Positions 41,351 through 50,091 of a stretch of 64,000 bases of DNA are shown piece after piece; the first letter of the stretch is position 1; each line of letters begins with the position of its first letter. The DNA comes from Sphingobium limneticum (GTDB lineage Bacteria; Pseudomonadota; Alphaproteobacteria; Sphingomonadales; Sphingomonadaceae). The notes under the pieces are model-generated. The model saw only the letters and a list, made by a program, of their open reading frames with translations. It was not told the origin of the DNA and did not search any database. The position numbers and the translations under genes are program-made. The DNA lies in the NCBI RefSeq assembly GCF_008710155.1, contig NZ_VYPZ01000008.1:1-64000 (forward strand), read 5' to 3'.

Positions 41351-42559
41351 ATGTCCGAAGAATTTTACCGCATGAAGCGTCTGCCGCCCTATGTCATCGC
41401 CGAAGTGAACGGCATGCGGGCCGCCGCGCGAGCCGCGGGAGAGGACATTATCGACCTGGGCATGGGCAATCCCGACCTGCCGCCGCCCGACCATGTCATC
41501 GCGAAACTGATCGAAGTGGCGCAGAAGCCGAGCGCCCATGGCTATTCGCAGTCGCGCGGCATTCCGGGCCTCCGCAAGGCGCAGGCCAATTATTATGCGC
41601 GTCGTTTCGGCGTGGAGGTCGACCCCGACAGGGAAGTCGTCGTCACCATGGGGTCGAAGGAAGGGCTGGCCAGCCTGGCCACCGCGATCACCGAACCGGG
41701 CGACGTCGTGCTGGCGCCCAATCCCAGCTATCCGATCCATACGTTCGGCTTCATCATCGCGGGCGCGACCATTCGGTCGGTGCCCACGACGCCGGACGAA
41801 AATTATTTCCGCTCGCTCGACCGCGCCATGGCCTTCACCGTGCCGCGCCCGTCGATCCTGGTGGTCAACTATCCGTCCAATCCGACGGCCGAGACGGTGG
41901 ACCTGGCCTTTTACGAGCGCCTCGTGGCCTGGGCGAAGGAGAATAAGGTCTGGATCCTGAGCGATCTGGCCTATTCCGAACTTTATTATGACGGCAATCC
42001 GACGCCTTCCATCCTTCAGGTGCCGGGCGCCAAGGATGTGGCGATCGAATTCACCTCCTTGTCCAAGACATACAGCATGGCTGGCTGGCGCATGGGCTTT
42101 GCCGTTGGCAATCAGAAGCTGATCGCGGCGATGACGCGGGTGAAGAGCTATCTGGACTATGGCGCCTTCACGCCGATCCAGGCGGCGGCCTGCGCGGCGC
42201 TCAACGGGCCGCAGGATATCGTCGAGAAGAACCGCGAACTCTATCACAAGCGCCGCGACGTGCTGGTGGAGAGTTTCGGACGCGCCGGATGGGACATTCC
42301 GCCGGCCCGCGCCTCCATGTTTTGCTGGGCGCCGCTGCCGCCTGCGCTGAAGGACATGGGATCGCTGGAATTCTCCAAGCAGCTGCTGACCCATGCCAAG
42401 GTCGCAGTCGCACCGGGCGTTGGCTATGGCGAGGATGGCGAAGGCTTCGTGCGCATCGCCATGGTCGAGAATGAGCAGCGGTTGCGGCAGGCGGCCCGCA
42501 ACATCAAACAATATCTGAAATCCATGGGCGTCAACACGCCGGCCAAGGGCGCAGCCTGA
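41351..42559 (+). CDS. PLP-dependent class I/II aminotransferase (AlaC / LL-DAP aminotransferase-like)
   Basis: A 402-residue fold-type I aminotransferase. The N-terminus is YRMKRLPPYVIAEVNGMRAAAR and the core contains DIIDLGMGNPDLPPP, VNYPSNPTAETVD and LSDLAYSELYYDG. The PLP lysine is in SLSKTYSMAGWRMGF and the carboxylate-binding arginine in FVRIAMVENEQRLRQA. It is closest to the AlaC alanine/glutamate aminotransferase group, often annotated as LL-diaminopimelate aminotransferase. The precise amino acid cannot be read from sequence. Confidence 0.9.
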   Translation: MSEEFYRMKRLPPYVIAEVNGMRAAARAAGEDIIDLGMGNPDLPPPDHVIAKLIEVAQKPSAHGYSQSRGIPGLRKAQANYYARRFGVEVDPDREVVVTMGSKEGLASLATAITEPGDVVLAPNPSYPIHTFGFIIAGATIRSVPTTPDENYFRSLDRAMAFTVPRPSILVVNYPSNPTAETVDLAFYERLVAWAKENKVWILSDLAYSELYYDGNPTPSILQVPGAKDVAIEFTSLSKTYSMAGWRMGFAVGNQKLIAAMTRVKSYLDYGAFTPIQAAACAALNGPQDIVEKNRELYHKRRDVLVESFGRAGWDIPPARASMFCWAPLPPALKDMGSLEFSKQLLTHAKVAVAPGVGYGEDGEGFVRIAMVENEQRLRQAARNIKQYLKSMGVNTPAKGAA

Positions 42560-42568
42560 AGGATGCGG

Positions 42569-42590
42569 CGCTCCGGTTCGTGCCGGAGCG
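42569..42590 (+). terminator. Hairpin after the aminotransferase
   Basis: CGCTCCGG, loop TTCGTG, CCGGAGCG forms a perfect eight-base stem ten bases after the stop codon. There is no T tract, so termination would be weak or Rho-assisted. Confidence 0.45.
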
Positions 42591-42699
42591 TCTCGACCCC
42601 CGGAAAAGTGGCGTTTTGCGACGCATTTATACCGGACGCCGCCCCTTGCCCCGCGTCCCGCGATGAAGGATAGATTCGCGGGATGAGAGGTGCCCTTTG

Positions 42700-43176
42700 A
42701 TGATCCCCCTGCCCCAGGTCAGCCAGGTCGCGCAGACCATTCAGCTGGCGCTGGCCCCGGTCTTCCTGCTGGCGGGCATCGGGGCGTTCCTGAACGTCTG
42801 CGTCAGCCGGCTGTCGCGGATCATCGACCGGGCGCGCGACGTGGAAAAGCTGGTGCTGTCCACCCGTGGCAAAGAGCATGACCGGATGGTCAGCGAAATC
42901 CGCGTGCTCGATCGCCGGATGAGCGTGGTCAACATCGCGATCTTCCTGTCGGTCGCCTCCGCCTGCGCCGTGTGTCTGGTCGTGATCCTGCTGTTTGCGG
43001 GCAATTTGTTTAACGCGCATCTGGGCACGCCGATCGCGATCCTGTTCAGTCTGGCGATGCTGTTACAGGCGGCGGCCTTTGCCACCTTCATCCAGGAAAT
43101 CCGGCTGGCGTCGCGGATCATCCATATCCGCAACGAAGTGCTGTTCCATAAGGCGGAAGAAGAGGAGGCGGCATGA
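42700..43176 (+). CDS. DUF2721-family membrane protein
   Basis: A 158-residue protein with three transmembrane helices (about residues 15-35, 75-98 and 107-128). The PVFLLAGIGAFLNVCVSRLSRIIDRARDVE segment (in parts) matches the DUF2721 family. An amphipathic helix between the first two helices is probably cytoplasmic. Function is unknown. ATG 42700 is preferred over TTG 42697. The stop overlaps the [2Fe-2S] subunit start by ATGA, so the two are translated together. Confidence 0.8.
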   Translation: MIPLPQVSQVAQTIQLALAPVFLLAGIGAFLNVCVSRLSRIIDRARDVEKLVLSTRGKEHDRMVSEIRVLDRRMSVVNIAIFLSVASACAVCLVVILLFAGNLFNAHLGTPIAILFSLAMLLQAAAFATFIQEIRLASRIIHIRNEVLFHKAEEEEAA

Positions 43177-43730
43177 CCCGCTTCACCGTCAACGACCGGC
43201 CGATTCAATATCGCATGGACCCGCACACGCCTTTGCTATGGGCGTTGCGCGACGCGTCCAACCTGACCGGCACCAAATATGGATGCGGCACGGGCGATTG
43301 CGGTGCCTGCACCGTGGATGTCGATGGCGAGGCGGTGCGATCCTGCCAGGTGACGATCGGCAATACCGAAGGCCGTTTCGTCACCACGATCGAGGCGCTG
43401 TCGCCCGATCGCGGCCATCCGCTGCAACAGGCCTTCGCCGCCGACAATGTCTCCCAATGCGGCTATTGCATTCCTGGCGTCATCATGGCGGCGTCCGTGT
43501 TGCTGCGCCGGACCAACGATCCGTCGGACGAAGAGATTGACGGGGCGATCACCAATATCTGCCGCTGCGGCATCTATCCCCGGCTGCGCGGGGCGATCAA
43601 GCGGGCCGGGCGGATCATGCGGGGCGAGGAGCAGGGCGGCAGCGCGGCGCCGCCACCTGGCATCACGCCCGAAGATGCGGCGCGGACCGTGCCGGCCCTG
43701 GGACGTCCCGCGCCTCAGCCGAAGCGATAG
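43173..43730 (+). CDS. [2Fe-2S]-binding subunit of a xanthine-oxidase-family oxidoreductase (isolated)
   Basis: A 185-residue small subunit like those of isoquinoline 1-oxidoreductase and aldehyde oxidoreductases. The N-terminal plant-type cluster motif is KYGCGTGDCGACTV with a fourth cysteine in RSCQVT. The C-terminal helical cluster has SQCGYCIPG and NICRCGIYPR. Electrons would pass from a molybdenum subunit to an external acceptor. No large subunit gene is adjacent, and the downstream gene is convergent. The C-terminal 35 residues are Pro/Ala-rich and extra. It is coupled to the DUF2721 gene by ATGA. Confidence 0.88.
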   Translation: MTRFTVNDRPIQYRMDPHTPLLWALRDASNLTGTKYGCGTGDCGACTVDVDGEAVRSCQVTIGNTEGRFVTTIEALSPDRGHPLQQAFAADNVSQCGYCIPGVIMAASVLLRRTNDPSDEEIDGAITNICRCGIYPRLRGAIKRAGRIMRGEEQGGSAAPPPGITPEDAARTVPALGRPAPQPKR

Positions 43731-44527
43731 CCCGACACCGTCCAGCCCAGGACCGAGCTGCGATGGGTGCAGGTCGCACTATCGTCTCCGCCGGCACCCA
43801 GAGCCACCATCAGCGGCAACAGATGTTCTTCGCGCGGATGGGCGAAATGGGCGTGGGGCAGTTGATCCCAGGCGGCGACACGAGTGGCGCGGGCCTGCGG
43901 ATCGGGATCGGTCACGGCGGCAGTCAAGGCATCGTCCCAGAGTGTCGAGGGCGCGATCGCCTGTGGTCCGCGAACCCGCAAATTGTGGAAGCTCATGCCC
44001 GAGCCGACGATCAGTACGCCTTCGTCGCGCAAGGGGGCGAGCGCCCGGCCGGCGGCGATATGGGCGGCGGGATCGAGGTCATGACGCAGCGACAATTGCG
44101 CGAGCGGAATGTCGGCATCGGGCAGCGCCACCTTCATGGGAATGAAGACGCCATGGTCCCAGCCGCGCGCCGTTTCCTCACCCGTGGCGAAGCCGGCATC
44201 GCGCAACAGCCCGGCGGCGCGGTGGGCGAGGTCGGGCGCGCCCGGTGCATCCCAGCGCAGGTCGTAGGTGTGCGCCGGGAAGCCATAATAGTCGAAGAAT
44301 AAGGGCGGCCGATCGCCGCTATGGACGGTGAAGGCCGCTTCCTCCCAATGGCCCGACACCAGCAATATGGCGCGGGGCCGTTCCGGCAGGCCAGCGATCA
44401 GGCCTGCCAGATAATCCTGCATCGGCTGCCACATCGGATCGCTGTGCGGACGGTCGGGATCGGTCGGGTCCATGAAGAAGCAGGGTCCGCCGCCATGGGG
44501 AATGAAGAGGGTTGGCTGGGTCATCAT
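43715..44527 (-). CDS. LigB/DODA-family class III extradiol ring-cleavage dioxygenase
   Basis: A 270-residue enzyme of the 4,5-DOPA dioxygenase-like (DODA) branch of class III extradiol dioxygenases. Metal ligands are expected in FIPHGGGPCFF, ILLVSGHWE, WDHGVFIPM and the late PHAHFAHPREEHLLPL segment. Family members cleave catechol-type rings using Fe(II) or Zn. The substrate is unknown. ATG 44527 and ATG 44524 are adjacent alternatives. It overlaps the [2Fe-2S] subunit gene tail-to-tail by 16 bases. Confidence 0.88.
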   Translation of the reverse strand: MMTQPTLFIPHGGGPCFFMDPTDPDRPHSDPMWQPMQDYLAGLIAGLPERPRAILLVSGHWEEAAFTVHSGDRPPLFFDYYGFPAHTYDLRWDAPGAPDLAHRAAGLLRDAGFATGEETARGWDHGVFIPMKVALPDADIPLAQLSLRHDLDPAAHIAAGRALAPLRDEGVLIVGSGMSFHNLRVRGPQAIAPSTLWDDALTAAVTDPDPQARATRVAAWDQLPHAHFAHPREEHLLPLMVALGAGGDDSATCTHRSSVLGWTVSGYRFG

Positions 44528-44861
44528 GGGGTCCGGAAATAGGATTTCGCGGGCTTAACTTCGCACATTTCCCGCATGGTTCGACATTTTGTTGCGTGGC
44601 GACGATCCTATCGAAAAGTCACCTGTCTGCCGGCCATCCTGTCGTCATCATAGCGCCAAGACGCAATGTAGGACAGGATAGTCGGCATGCGAGATAGATC
44701 GGCGCAGGGTGGCCGTTCCGCAATCGGCGAGGTGGAAACTGTCCGTTTCGCTGTCCGCGCAGAGCGTTTCGAGAGGTTGGCGTGCGAAGCGAGACTAATG
44801 CGCCGCTTTGCGGCGACCCACCCCGGCCCCTCCCTGAAAGGGAGGGGAGAAATATCACGCC
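44528..44861. other. 334-base intergenic region with hairpins
   Basis: No convincing gene. ATCCTGTC at 44636 and GACAGGAT ending at 44679 form an eight-base inverted repeat around 28 bases. CCCCTCCC, TGAAA, GGGAGGGG (44827-44847) is a strong hairpin at the end of bphP and may terminate it. This last type recurs as an intergenic repeat in related genomes, from memory. Confidence 0.5.
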
Positions 44862-47426
44862 TTAGTTGCCGGCCTCGATCACCGGGGCGAGCGCCTGCGC
44901 CAAGGTGGCGCCGCTATAGGGCTTCTTCAGCAGCGTCACCGCCTCGAACCGGGCGGGCAGTTCCAGCCCGTCGCCATAGCCGGTGGCGAAGAGGAAGGGA
45001 ATGCCGCGTTCGGCGAGCATATCCGCGATCGGCAGACTGGTTTCATGGCCGAGATTGAAGTCCAGCACGGCCAGATCGACCGACTGGATCGCGATCGCTT
45101 CATGCGCGCGGCCGACGCTGGCGGCGGTAACGACGTCCGCGCCCAGATCGCGCAGCGCATCCTCTCCATCCATGGCGATGATCATATTATCTTCGACCAG
45201 CAGAACATTGCGCCCTTTCAGCAGGCCGGGCACGACCGGCGCGGCCGGCTTGGCGCGATCGGTGGCGGTCACATCGGGCAGGACGGAAACGACATGGATG
45301 GACGGGATGCAGAAATGCGCCTCTATTCCCGCCAGTCGATAGCTGATTTCGGCATGGCCGCCCAGATCATAGGGAATGGACCGTTCGATGACGGTGGAGC
45401 CAAAGCCCCGCCGGGTCGGCGCCACCACCGGCGGACCGCCGCTTTCAGTCCAGTCGATCAGCAGGCTGCCATCTTCATCCACGCGCCAGTCGATCTTCAC
45501 GGTGCCGCTGTCCGACAGGGCGCCATATTTGGCGGCGTTTGTCAGCATTTCATGGATCACCAGCGCCAGCACGGTGAAACAGCCGGGCGTCAGCAACACA
45601 TTGGGACCGGACAATTGCACCCGATCGCTGCGTTCGCCGAGATAAGCGCCCGATTCGACTTCGATCAGGTCGTAGAGGCGCGCCGGGCTCCAGCGATCGG
45701 CGGTAATCTGATCATGGGCGCGGGCCAGCGCATGGACGCGGCTTTCCAGCGTGCCGATAAATTCGTCCACCGAACGGGCGCTGTCGCGAGTCTGCGACAA
45801 CAGGCCCCGGATCAGCGAGAGGATGTTGCGGACGCGATGATTGAGTTCCGCGATCAGCAATTCCTGCTTCTCATGCGCGCGCTGCCGCTCCGCATCGGCG
45901 GAATCGGACATGCGCAATATGACTTCGAGCAGCGCGGTGCGCAGCGCTTCGGCCACCCGCAGTTCGGCGGGCAGGAAGGGCAGCGCCACGCCCTTCACCA
46001 GCTGCGACCAGGATTCGAAACTCTTGCGCGGGGTCAGGCGCGGGCCGTTCGGCCCATATTCGATTTCCTTTTCCGGATTGCCTGCCCAGCGCACGGATCG
46101 CAGCTGTTCGGCGCGGAACAGCACGACATAGTCGCGCGGCCGGCGTGACAGGGGGATAGCCAGTACACCCGACACGCGATCGGCATAGGCCGCCGCTTCG
46201 GGCAGAACCGAGGAGAGGCTGTCGGTGGTATAGACCTGGCTCGCCGCAACACGGTTCAGCATCGACACGATCGCGACGAAGGCGGACGCGTCGGGCGCCA
46301 GGCCGGAAAAGGTCATCTGCCCGTCGATATAGACGCCCACGCCATCGGCGGGGATCGTGTCGAAAATGATGTCGCCCAGCCAGCGGGCATTGGTCAGCAG
46401 GTCATGATCCTGCGCCACCGCCGACAGCAACCGGTCGGCCACCTGCCGCGCCTTGCCTTCATAGGTGGCCGTTTCCGCGCGCTCGCGGCTTTCCAGCATC
46501 ATCGAGAAGATCTGGCCGAACAGTTCGGCCGCGCTGCGCTGCGCGAAAGTCGGCAGGCGCGGAGCATAATGGTGGCAGGCGAACAGGCCCCACAGCTTCC
46601 CCTCGACGATGATCGAGATGGAGAGGGAGGCGCCCACGCCCATATTGCCGAGATATTCGATATGGATCGGCGATACCGCGCGGGTGAGGCAGAGCGACAT
46701 GTCGAGCGCCGCGCCGGTCGGATCCAGCGCCGGGACGACGGGCACCGGCGGCGCCTTCACATCGGCGATGATGCGGAAGATGTTGCGCAGATAGAGGGCG
46801 CGGGCCTGAGCCGGAATGTCAGAGGCGGGATAATGGAGGCCGAAGAAGCTGTCGATGCCGGGCTTCAAAGCTTCGGCGACGACTTCGCCATCGCCGCCAT
46901 CGGCAAAGCGGTAGACCATGACACGGTCGAAGCCGGTCAGTGCCCGCACCTGCCGCGCGCCATCGCGCAGGAAGGCGGTCATGCCCTCTGCCTGGGCCAG
47001 ACGGGCGACCATGGACCGGACGGTGCTGCTCGCCTCCATCTCGTCATGGCTGGCGGGTTCAGCCTCCACCACGACCAGCTGACCGGAGAAATGGACGGCC
47101 ACGTCGAAGGGCGGGCCGCCGGCGATCAAGGGAATGGAAAAGAGCCGCTCGACCGAATCGGGGCCGCGCAGCAGGGTGATGCGGTTGCGCAGGGCATGGA
47201 TGGCTTCGCCGTCCAGCAGGGCCGCGATCGGCTTGCCCAGCATATCGTCGGGGGTCAGGCCGATAAATTGCGCGCTGTTGGCCGACACGCGCGACACCAA
47301 CCAGTCGGCGGTCAGCGAGATCAGGAAGCCGAAGGGCTGAACCGTGCCCAGCACATGAATGGGCTCACGATCGCAATTGCTGAGGTCGACGGAAAAATTG
47401 GGCTGGTCAGCGTCGCGATCAGCCAT
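44862..47426 (-). CDS. bphP: Bacteriophytochrome with HWE histidine kinase and receiver domain
   Basis: An 854-residue red/far-red photoreceptor. The PAS domain has the biliverdin-attachment Cys18 in SNCDREPIH. The GAF domain has the HYPASDIPAQARALY motif and the PHY region includes LFACHHYAPRLP. The kinase is of the HWE type: IAELNHRVRNILSLIRGLL (His about 529), an N-box HEMLTNAAKYGAL and RRGFGSTVIE. A C-terminal receiver domain (NVLLVEDNMIIAMDGEDAL; acceptor Asp in AVLDFNLG) makes it a hybrid. It overlaps the 3' end of the heme oxygenase gene by eight bases, so the two are coupled. Confidence 0.93.
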   Translation of the reverse strand: MADRDADQPNFSVDLSNCDREPIHVLGTVQPFGFLISLTADWLVSRVSANSAQFIGLTPDDMLGKPIAALLDGEAIHALRNRITLLRGPDSVERLFSIPLIAGGPPFDVAVHFSGQLVVVEAEPASHDEMEASSTVRSMVARLAQAEGMTAFLRDGARQVRALTGFDRVMVYRFADGGDGEVVAEALKPGIDSFFGLHYPASDIPAQARALYLRNIFRIIADVKAPPVPVVPALDPTGAALDMSLCLTRAVSPIHIEYLGNMGVGASLSISIIVEGKLWGLFACHHYAPRLPTFAQRSAAELFGQIFSMMLESRERAETATYEGKARQVADRLLSAVAQDHDLLTNARWLGDIIFDTIPADGVGVYIDGQMTFSGLAPDASAFVAIVSMLNRVAASQVYTTDSLSSVLPEAAAYADRVSGVLAIPLSRRPRDYVVLFRAEQLRSVRWAGNPEKEIEYGPNGPRLTPRKSFESWSQLVKGVALPFLPAELRVAEALRTALLEVILRMSDSADAERQRAHEKQELLIAELNHRVRNILSLIRGLLSQTRDSARSVDEFIGTLESRVHALARAHDQITADRWSPARLYDLIEVESGAYLGERSDRVQLSGPNVLLTPGCFTVLALVIHEMLTNAAKYGALSDSGTVKIDWRVDEDGSLLIDWTESGGPPVVAPTRRGFGSTVIERSIPYDLGGHAEISYRLAGIEAHFCIPSIHVVSVLPDVTATDRAKPAAPVVPGLLKGRNVLLVEDNMIIAMDGEDALRDLGADVVTAASVGRAHEAIAIQSVDLAVLDFNLGHETSLPIADMLAERGIPFLFATGYGDGLELPARFEAVTLLKKPYSGATLAQALAPVIEAGN

Positions 47427-47972
47427 GGGCCGATGCCTGGCCCGCCTGCTGTCCTGCCTGCGCAAACAAGGCGAAGGCGGCCTGCGCGCCCTGCACGGCG
47501 TCGTCCAGCCAGCCTTCGCCGCCTTCCGCCGCAGCGCCGTCGAGCGCGCGTTGGAAGGCTATCCATTCGCCCTTGCCATGGGCGGCCGAGAGATAGGCCT
47601 TGGGCAGACCGGGGGCGACCTGTCGCGACAGCATGGCGCCGCCCAGTCGCGATCCTTCCAGCGTGTAACGCAGGCCCCAGTGGAAGCCGTCGGCCACATT
47701 ATCGTCCAGCGGCAGAGGTTCAGGCAGGGGAAGGTCAAGGGCAGCGAGATCCTGCGCCAGCAGCGGCAAGCGCGGCGCCTGCGGTTGTGCGGCGGCCTCG
47801 ATCCCGCCGAGCGCGCGGGCATGGGCGGTCAGGAAGGCGCGATAGTCGCTGGGCGAATCGAGCGCGAAATCAGCATAGATGGCGTCTACCGGCGATGGCT
47901 GTCCATCGTCGCTTCGCGCAGAACCTGGCGGACGGAGGGCGTGTCAAAGCCAGCATCGGAAGATTTCGTCAC
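47419..47972 (-). pseudogene. bphO: Biliverdin-producing heme oxygenase, frameshifted
   Basis: The enzyme opens heme to biliverdin, the chromophore of the phytochrome encoded next. GTG 47972, with AGGA upstream, opens a frame reading SVRQVLREATMDSHRR, including the expected heme-ligand histidine, and then hits a stop. The next frame continues at once with VDAIYADFALDSPSDYRAFLTAHARALGG and the distal helix DGFHWGLRYTLEGSRLGGAML through to 47419. The break is near 47896 at CGCCGGTAGAC, where one added G restores a 184-residue protein of normal length. A recent deletion or a sequence error would explain it. Confidence 0.82.
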
Positions 47973-48181
47973 TCGTCAGTCCTATAGTCAGTTTCACGGT
48001 GACGCACTGATCTGGATCAGCTTTTCGACCGATTCCGGGTGTTTATCCCGCGTGCAACACGCACCAACGGACAGTGGCTGTTCGCATGGCTCCTGTCTAT
48101 CGTCCCGCGCCGATTCTTTCAAATCGCTGCATGACAAGTTCAGCATCACGACATCGGACCTGCCCTAGAAGCCAGATCATG

Positions 48182-48199
48182 AGGGGGCGTAGTGCCCCC
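48182..48199 (+). other. Hairpin just upstream of an RcnB-like gene
   Basis: GGGGGC, loop GTAGTG-like centre, GCCCCC lies about 20 bases before the ATG at 48220. It could be a leader structure or the end of a short transcript. The remaining upstream gap (47973-48181) shows nothing else I can identify. Confidence 0.4.
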
Positions 48200-48219
48200 G
48201 ATCCAGGAAAGTCACGACG

Positions 48220-49158
48220 ATGTTGAGGAAGATGATGCTGGCGGGGCTGATGGGTGCGACGCTGCTGAGCGGTATCGCCCCGGCCCATGCGCAGAGCAAC
48301 CAGGAGCAGCGCGGCGATCGCGGTGGCGAGCGGGAAGGACGCGGCGATCGCGGCAACCAGCCGCGCGGCAATGACGCGGCACAGCGCTGGCAGCAGCGTA
48401 TGGGCGAGCGCGCCGCCGCACCGACGGCAGCGCCGCGCCCGGACGTCCGCCCGGACGATCGGCCGCAGCAGCGCCCCGACCAATGGCGCGGCGACCGCAA
48501 TCAGCCCGATCGCGGGCTGGAGAATGTCGCACGCGACCGGCAGCAGCAGACGCAGAACTGGCGCGACCAGCAGCAGCGTCAGGACAATCGGCAGGATTGG
48601 CGCAATAACCGTCCCGATGAGCGGCGCGACGGCCGCGACGACCGACGTAATGACCGGCAGGATTGGCGCAACGACCGGCGCGACGATCGCCAGGACTGGC
48701 GGAACGATCGGCGGGATGATCGCCAGAATGATCGACTGAATCAGCGGTGGAACGACAATCGCGGCTGGACCGGGAATGATCGAAACAATGGCGCCTGGAA
48801 CAACGGCCGCCGGTTCGACGATCGGAGCCGCTGGGCGAACCAGCGTCGCTGGGACAATGGCTGGCGCCAGGACCGTCGCTATGACTGGAACAGTTATCGC
48901 AACCGCTATGGCGACCGCTATCGCATGGGTCGTTATGATGCGCCGCGCGGCTGTGACTATGGCTATCGCCGCTTTTCGGTCGGGATCTTCCTGAACAGCC
49001 TGCTCTATTCGAACAGCTACTGGTTGAACGATCCCTATAGCTACCGCCTGCCGCCGGCCTACGGCTCGCTGCGATGGGTCCGCTATTATGACGACGCGCT
49101 GCTGGTCGATGTGCGCGACGGCTATGTGGTCGACGTGATCAATAATTTCTTCTGGTAA
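48220..49158 (+). CDS. RcnB-family secreted protein with long Asp/Arg/Asn/Gln repeat region
   Basis: A 312-residue secreted protein. Signal peptide is residues 1-24 (MLAGLMGATLLSGIAPAHA). Residues 25-230 are an extremely polar low-complexity tract with repeats of DRQDWRNDRRD (about 145-180). The C-terminus (YSYRLPPAYGSLRWVRYYDD then VDVINNFFW) matches RcnB/YohN proteins, which act in periplasmic nickel/cobalt homeostasis in enterics. Whether this protein has that role is unknown. It shares its C-terminal domain with the smaller gene at 50092. A strong terminator follows. Confidence 0.82.
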   Translation: MLRKMMLAGLMGATLLSGIAPAHAQSNQEQRGDRGGEREGRGDRGNQPRGNDAAQRWQQRMGERAAAPTAAPRPDVRPDDRPQQRPDQWRGDRNQPDRGLENVARDRQQQTQNWRDQQQRQDNRQDWRNNRPDERRDGRDDRRNDRQDWRNDRRDDRQDWRNDRRDDRQNDRLNQRWNDNRGWTGNDRNNGAWNNGRRFDDRSRWANQRRWDNGWRQDRRYDWNSYRNRYGDRYRMGRYDAPRGCDYGYRRFSVGIFLNSLLYSNSYWLNDPYSYRLPPAYGSLRWVRYYDDALLVDVRDGYVVDVINNFFW

Positions 49159-49192
49159 TCTTCTTCCTGGACTGGCCTTCAGGAAATACTGG

Positions 49193-49222
49193 CCCCGGCA
49201 TGGAAACATGCCGGGGTCTTTT
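49193..49222 (+). terminator. Rho-independent terminator after the first RcnB-like gene
   Basis: CCCCGGCATG, loop GAAA-type, CATGCCGGGG followed by TCTTTT gives a ten-base perfect stem. Confidence 0.85.
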
Positions 49223-49254
49223 CATGCCGGGCGTCCCTGTGGCAGGAGGCGGGC

Positions 49255-49929
49255 ATGAGCGAAGGACAAGATGATGGCGGCACGGCGTCGCCGCTGCGCG
49301 CCGGGATCGGCGAAGATGTGCGCAAGCGGCTGGACCGCAATCCGATGGTGCATCGGATCGACGCGCCCGATCTGGAGATATATGGCCGCCAGCATTTCCT
49401 GAGCGCGGAGGAATGTGCCGGGCTGCGCGCGCTGATCGACGCCGATGCCAAGCCGTCGACGCTGTTTTCCGGCAGCGCCAATGCCGATTATCGCACCAGC
49501 CACAGTTGCAACCTCAATCCCTGGGAAGAGCTGGTCATGGGGATCAGCGACCGGATCTGCGCGATGACCGGCCTGCCCGCCCGCCATGGCGAGACGTTGC
49601 AGGGGCAGCGCTATGCGCCGGGGCAGGAATATAAGGTTCATTGCGACTATTTCCCCGTCACCGCCAGCTATTGGCCGCAGATGCGGACCAGCGGCGGACA
49701 GCGGACATGGACGGCGATGATCTATCTTTCCCCCGTAGAGGCCGGGGGCGAGACGCACTTCCCCCAATGCGAATTCATGGTGCCGCCGGTAGAGGGCATG
49801 ATCCTGATCTGGAACAATATGGATCGCGACGGGGCGCCCAACCGCAAGAGCCTGCATGCCGCGCGGCCGGTGGAGAGCGGCACCAAATATGTCGTGACCA
49901 AATGGTTTCGCGAACGGCCGTGGGGCTGA
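49255..49929 (+). CDS. 2-oxoglutarate/Fe(II)-dependent oxygenase (prolyl 4-hydroxylase-like)
   Basis: A 224-residue double-stranded beta-helix oxygenase of the P4Hc type. Iron ligands are the H-x-D of KVHCDYFPV and the distal histidine in KSLHAARPV; the 2OG-binding basic residue is the lysine in GTKYVVTKW. GQRYAPGQEYK and EAGGETHFPQCEF are typical of prolyl-hydroxylase-like enzymes. No signal peptide is seen. The protein substrate is unknown. It lies between the two RcnB-like genes but has its own ribosome-binding site (CAGGAGGCGGGC). Confidence 0.87.
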   Translation: MSEGQDDGGTASPLRAGIGEDVRKRLDRNPMVHRIDAPDLEIYGRQHFLSAEECAGLRALIDADAKPSTLFSGSANADYRTSHSCNLNPWEELVMGISDRICAMTGLPARHGETLQGQRYAPGQEYKVHCDYFPVTASYWPQMRTSGGQRTWTAMIYLSPVEAGGETHFPQCEFMVPPVEGMILIWNNMDRDGAPNRKSLHAARPVESGTKYVVTKWFRERPWG

Positions 49930-49933
49930 CGCG

Positions 49934-49961
49934 GTTACATCTGCGGTTACACTTTGCGACA
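49934..49961 (+). promoter_or_regulatory. Direct-repeat motif (GTTACA/GCGACA) upstream of second RcnB gene
   Basis: GTTACA occurs at 49934 and 49946, followed by GCGACA at 49956. Spacings of 12 and 10 bases suit an OmpR-type response regulator. A related TTACA-N4-GCGACA lies upstream of the TonB receptor at 57948. The regulator is unknown. Confidence 0.45.
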
Positions 49962-50091
49962 TAAATGACTGGAATCTGACTGCTTCATTCCCCGACCGTT
50001 CAGTTGCCGGGGCCCATATCTCCTCTTGTAGGCGACGGAACCAGATCCTTCCGGACAGGTTCAGCCGCCACGGAATATGGGAGACAAGATC

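Noticed and set aside
44512..44697. 61-codon plus-strand frame in the gap before bphP
   Set aside because: No ribosome-binding site, no similarity, and it overlaps the start of the dioxygenase gene.
46404..47987. 527-codon plus-strand frame opposite bphP and bphO
   Set aside because: Shadow of the phytochrome; its existence does not explain the bphO frame break.
48097..49209. Hydrophobic 370-codon minus-strand frame opposite the RcnB-like gene
   Set aside because: Its Ile/Val/Pro repeats are the reverse complement of the D/R/N repeats in RcnB; it looks like a membrane protein only by chance.
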